64,000 bases of DNA, taken from JAIVJZ01 sp035645695. GTDB taxonomy: Bacteria > Acidobacteriota > Blastocatellia > Pyrinomonadales > Pyrinomonadaceae. The notes under the pieces were generated by a model. It made no database searches. It saw only the letters and a list, made by a program, of their open reading frames with translations, and was not told the origin of the DNA. Position numbers and translations under genes: made by a program. Of the stretch, positions 61,998 through 64,000 are shown in pieces; within the stretch, counting starts at the first letter, position 1, and every line of letters starts with the position of its first letter. Location: NCBI GenBank assembly GCA_035645695.1, contig DASQMC010000079.1:1-64000 (forward strand), read 5' to 3'.

Positions 61998-62465
61998 CGC
62001 ATCCATTTCCTTTCACGAAGTGAAGGTTCAAGAGAGCCGGGGGATTCGACGCGAACGTTGACCGCTGGCTCGGGCTGCAAGGTGACATTGCAGACGGTTC
62101 GACGCGTCGATGGCTCTAAGTCAGGCTGGAATTTTCTAAGAATGTCTCTCCCGCTCGCCGGGCAACGAAGTGAATAGCTGTTTCCCGCCGCCTTCAGCGC
62201 AGACGAAACAACGATGTGTGATGCTGTGTTTTGCGGTCTACGGCCGTCGAGCGGGTGAATCGTTTGACTTGACTCCGAGTAAGAGCCACTTGTTGCATGT
62301 GGATACGAGAGAAGTTGTGCGGAACATGGGAGAATCTCCAAGTGAGACGGCGAGGTCGGTGAATTATCGAAGAGCACTTAAAGCGGCCAGGCTCGTGCTG
62401 TCAAAATGCGCCTTCCCTTTCGGAGAGCGCCAACCTGCTTGTGAGCGTCCTGTGAGACGGCGGGT

Positions 62466-62494
62466 GTTATATCGCCGCCGCCGCCGCTTGTCAA
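62466..62494 (-). promoter_or_regulatory. Near-consensus sigma70 promoter for regulator/eCIS
   Basis: On the minus strand TTGACA (62494-62489) and TATAAC (62471-62466) are separated by exactly 17 nt, made of a GGC repeat. Transcription would begin near 62459 and give a leader of about 460 nt before the SARP gene. It lies just past the terminator of the divergently placed hydrolase transcript. Confidence 0.7.
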
Positions 62495-62527
62495 TGCTTA
62501 AAGTTAACTGTATTCAAAATATAACAA

Positions 62528-62551
62528 TGCCTGCATGAAACTATGCAGGCA
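62528..62551 (-). terminator. Terminator of the YdjM-like gene
   Basis: TGCCTGCAT/ATGCAGGCA forms a 9-bp stem with a 6-nt loop, followed on the minus strand by a T-rich TTGTTATATTTTG. It lies 28 nt after the hydrolase stop and is a good factor-independent terminator. Confidence 0.8.
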
Positions 62552-62578
62552 CGTCGCGGCCATGCGCGATTATAGGAC

Positions 62579-63724
62579 TCAACGCGCGGGCGGCACTGTA
62601 ACTTCCAGGGAGAAGTTGCCGCCCCGGCGCGGCGCGCCCGGTTCGGTGTAACGCAGATCGGCGAACCTCACGAGAAATTCCTCGGCGCAGTTTTGCGTCT
62701 CGACGCGGGCGGCGGGAAAGCGGGCGAAGTCTAAAAAGATTTTCGCGCGTTCGTCCGCGGCGGCGCGCGCGGCGTGTTCAGCGGCTTCGCCCTGCGGCTT
62801 CTCGAAGCGCGCCGACCCGCCCGGCGCATTGAGTTCATCTTCGACGCGCGCCAGCAGCGAAGTTTCAAAACGATAAAGGGCGGCCGACGTTTCCGCGAGC
62901 ACGCGCCAGCGCGTCGGGTCGGCCAGCGAGGGCATCGCCGCAACGCGCAGCACAGACTCGTTTTGTCGCGCGGCCACTGCCCCGGCGACCGCTTGCGCAC
63001 GCGCGAGCGCGCGCCCGTGCAGGAGGCCGAGCGCGCCCCAGTAGACGACGACGAACGCGAGCGCGGCCAGCGCGACACGGCTCCCCCGGCGCGCCGGGAG
63101 TTTCAAACGGTGCGCGCAGATCAAAGCGGCGAGGCAAGCCAACCACAGAGCGCGCGATGCCAGCGGGTAGCCCATTCCCACTCGAAGCGGAATGACGACA
63201 AAGGCTACGGTCGCCGCAAGCGCGAGCGCGCCCCACGCGACGCTCCGCCATCTCGTCGTCGCCGTCAGGAGAAACGACGCCCCGCCCAGACTCAGCCACA
63301 ACCACGGATCGACGATGTAAACGAGGTCGCCGTAAAACCAACGCCCGTCCCACGGCAACAGCGGTCGCACGCCGTAGTTGTTCGTCCAATCCATCAGCGG
63401 GTGCGTGGCGCTGACCAGCAGCGAGGCGATGACGAGCCCGCCGAGACGCACGCCCGGCGCGCGACCGCGCACGCGCGCGACGACGCGGCCAACCCCGTAG
63501 AACAACAGTGGGAGGATGAGCGCGATGGCGAGCGTGCCGACGATGGAATGCGTGATGCCGCGATGATGTTTGAGATAAAACCAGCTACCGCCGAAGGCCG
63601 CCACGATGTCCGCGTCCGGCGCGTTGGCCGCGACGAGGCACAGGGCGGTCGCTCCCGGCGAGAGACGTTCAAGCCCCGCCTTCGCCGCCGTCAAACCGAC
63701 CAGCGTGTGCGTCAGATTATCCAT
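62579..63724 (-). CDS. YdjM-like membrane-bound metal-dependent hydrolase
   Basis: The 381-residue product starts MDNLTHTLVGLTAAKAGLER. Metal-binding candidates are N-terminal DNLTH, the NAPDADI motif, KHHRGITHSIVG and SATHPLMDW, which define the YdjM/DUF457 family. About six hydrophobic segments follow, then a soluble C-terminal ~130 residues. Members are inner-membrane proteins of poorly known function, some controlled by LexA. Length and motifs are complete. A terminator follows, so the gene is separate from the eCIS transcript. Confidence 0.88.
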   Translation of the reverse strand: MDNLTHTLVGLTAAKAGLERLSPGATALCLVAANAPDADIVAAFGGSWFYLKHHRGITHSIVGTLAIALILPLLFYGVGRVVARVRGRAPGVRLGGLVIASLLVSATHPLMDWTNNYGVRPLLPWDGRWFYGDLVYIVDPWLWLSLGGASFLLTATTRWRSVAWGALALAATVAFVVIPLRVGMGYPLASRALWLACLAALICAHRLKLPARRGSRVALAALAFVVVYWGALGLLHGRALARAQAVAGAVAARQNESVLRVAAMPSLADPTRWRVLAETSAALYRFETSLLARVEDELNAPGGSARFEKPQGEAAEHAARAAADERAKIFLDFARFPAARVETQNCAEEFLVRFADLRYTEPGAPRRGGNFSLEVTVPPAR

Positions 63725-63736
63725 GTGGAAAAGAGG

Positions 63737-63822
63737 GTCGGAGGTCTGTAGTTAGAAGTCAGAGGTCTGTAGGAATCAGTTTTTGCTTTTCACTGACCCT
63801 TAACCTCTGACCTCTGACCTTA
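63737..63822. repeat. GTCAGAG-type tandem repeat with inverted partner
   Basis: GTCGGAGGTCTG and GTCAGAGGTCTG units (63737-63769) face inverse CCTCTGACCTCTGACC units (63804-63819). The right arm ends within the stop codon of the next minus-strand gene. The layout is the same as at the nth stop. Confidence 0.75.
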
Positions 63823-64000
63823 GAACGGAAGGTTCGCGGCTGTAGGTTCCGCGGGCAGTTGGGTGTGGCGCGCGGGGTCTATGCGTTCGAGTTTTTGCGC
63901 GGCTTCGCGAGCGGCTGCGGATTGCGTGACGGGTTTGCCGTCCTTGCCTTTGGCCTCGCGCGCTGTCTTGGCAATCTGGAAAAGAATGTCTGCGGCTTCG
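63820..64000 (-). CDS. C-terminal part of an unidentified protein (5' end outside window)
   Basis: The minus-strand frame is open from the window edge to a TAA at 63820-63822 and gives about 59 residues. It starts EADILFQIAKTAREAKGKDG and ends HTQLPAEPTAANLPF. The segment is Ala/Lys-rich and helical at first, then proline-rich. There is too little for identification. Its stop lies inside the repeat hairpin. Confidence 0.6.
   Translation of the reverse strand, partial: EAADILFQIAKTAREAKGKDGKPVTQSAAAREAAQKLERIDPARHTQLPAEPTAANLPF

Larger units (their letters stand above)
61998..62578. other. Long leader/promoter interval upstream of the regulator
   Basis: The 581-bp interval holds the promoter at 62466-62494 and the terminator at 62528-62551. 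The ~460 nt between the promoter and the regulator start show no convincing gene. A plus-strand frame at 62170-62538 crosses both signals and is rejected. The length leaves room for regulatory RNA structure or operator sites. Confidence 0.6.

Noticed and set aside
62170..62538. Plus-strand frame of 122 residues upstream of the regulator
   Set aside because: It runs across a strong minus-strand promoter and into a terminator stem, is Arg-rich and has no ribosome-binding site.

Overview
The window is a GC-rich bacterial chromosome segment. The mix of secreted Asp-box beta-propeller proteins, an S9 peptidase, a hybrid histidine kinase and a large phage-tail-like cluster suggests an Acidobacteriota (Blastocatellia-like) genome. 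That placement is inferred from gene content, because no rRNA or other phylogenetic marker lies in the window.

Left part (1-17.9 kb): the 3' part of an HNH endonuclease gene; a tRNA array (Phe, Asn, Val, Thr, Arg, Met, Cys, Thr, Lys, Ile, plus one irregular Val-like unit); endonuclease III; pseudouridine-5'-phosphate glycosidase; two very large secreted beta-propeller (BNR/sortilin-like) proteins; a four-helix membrane protein; an S9 peptidase; and a plus-strand amino-acid permease/aminotransferase pair preceded by what looks like a transcription attenuator. A 245-bp MITE-like palindromic element follows.

Middle (17.9-26.3 kb): a hybrid sensor kinase (PAS-GAF-PAS-GAF-HisKA-HATPase-REC), a two-part glycosyltransferase, and a 1231-residue fusion that reads as GT2-GT9-GT4-methyltransferase.

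Right part (26.3-62 kb, all minus strand): a large extracellular contractile injection system (eCIS, Afp/PVC type). In transcription order: a SARP/BTAD regulator behind a near-consensus sigma70 promoter, a small protein, a DUF4255/Afp16-like terminator protein, a 313-residue accessory protein, sheath 1, tube 1, a giant second sheath with a fibronectin-like insertion, tube 2, a LysM tube-baseplate adaptor, a 59-residue protein, gpD-like hub, gpV-like spike, a 726-residue protein ending in a membrane segment, gp25, gpJ, a beta-propeller-gpI fusion, two related baseplate/fibre-like proteins, an IPT/TIG protein, an outer-membrane beta-barrel protein, a 729-residue accessory protein, the AAA+ ATPase, a 1146-residue candidate cargo/toxin and a small partner gene. 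Sheath, tube, hub, spike, wedge proteins and ATPase are all present. I could not find a separate PAAR tip or a recognisable tape-measure gene. The membrane segment and beta-barrel raise the possibility of an envelope-anchored rather than freely released particle (inference).

Eight intergenic loci carry 7-9-nt tandem repeats or long perfect palindromes, each just 3' of a minus-strand stop codon. They probably act as terminators or mRNA-end hairpins and may belong to a genome-wide repeat class. The right end holds a YdjM-like membrane hydrolase and the 3' end of another minus-strand gene.
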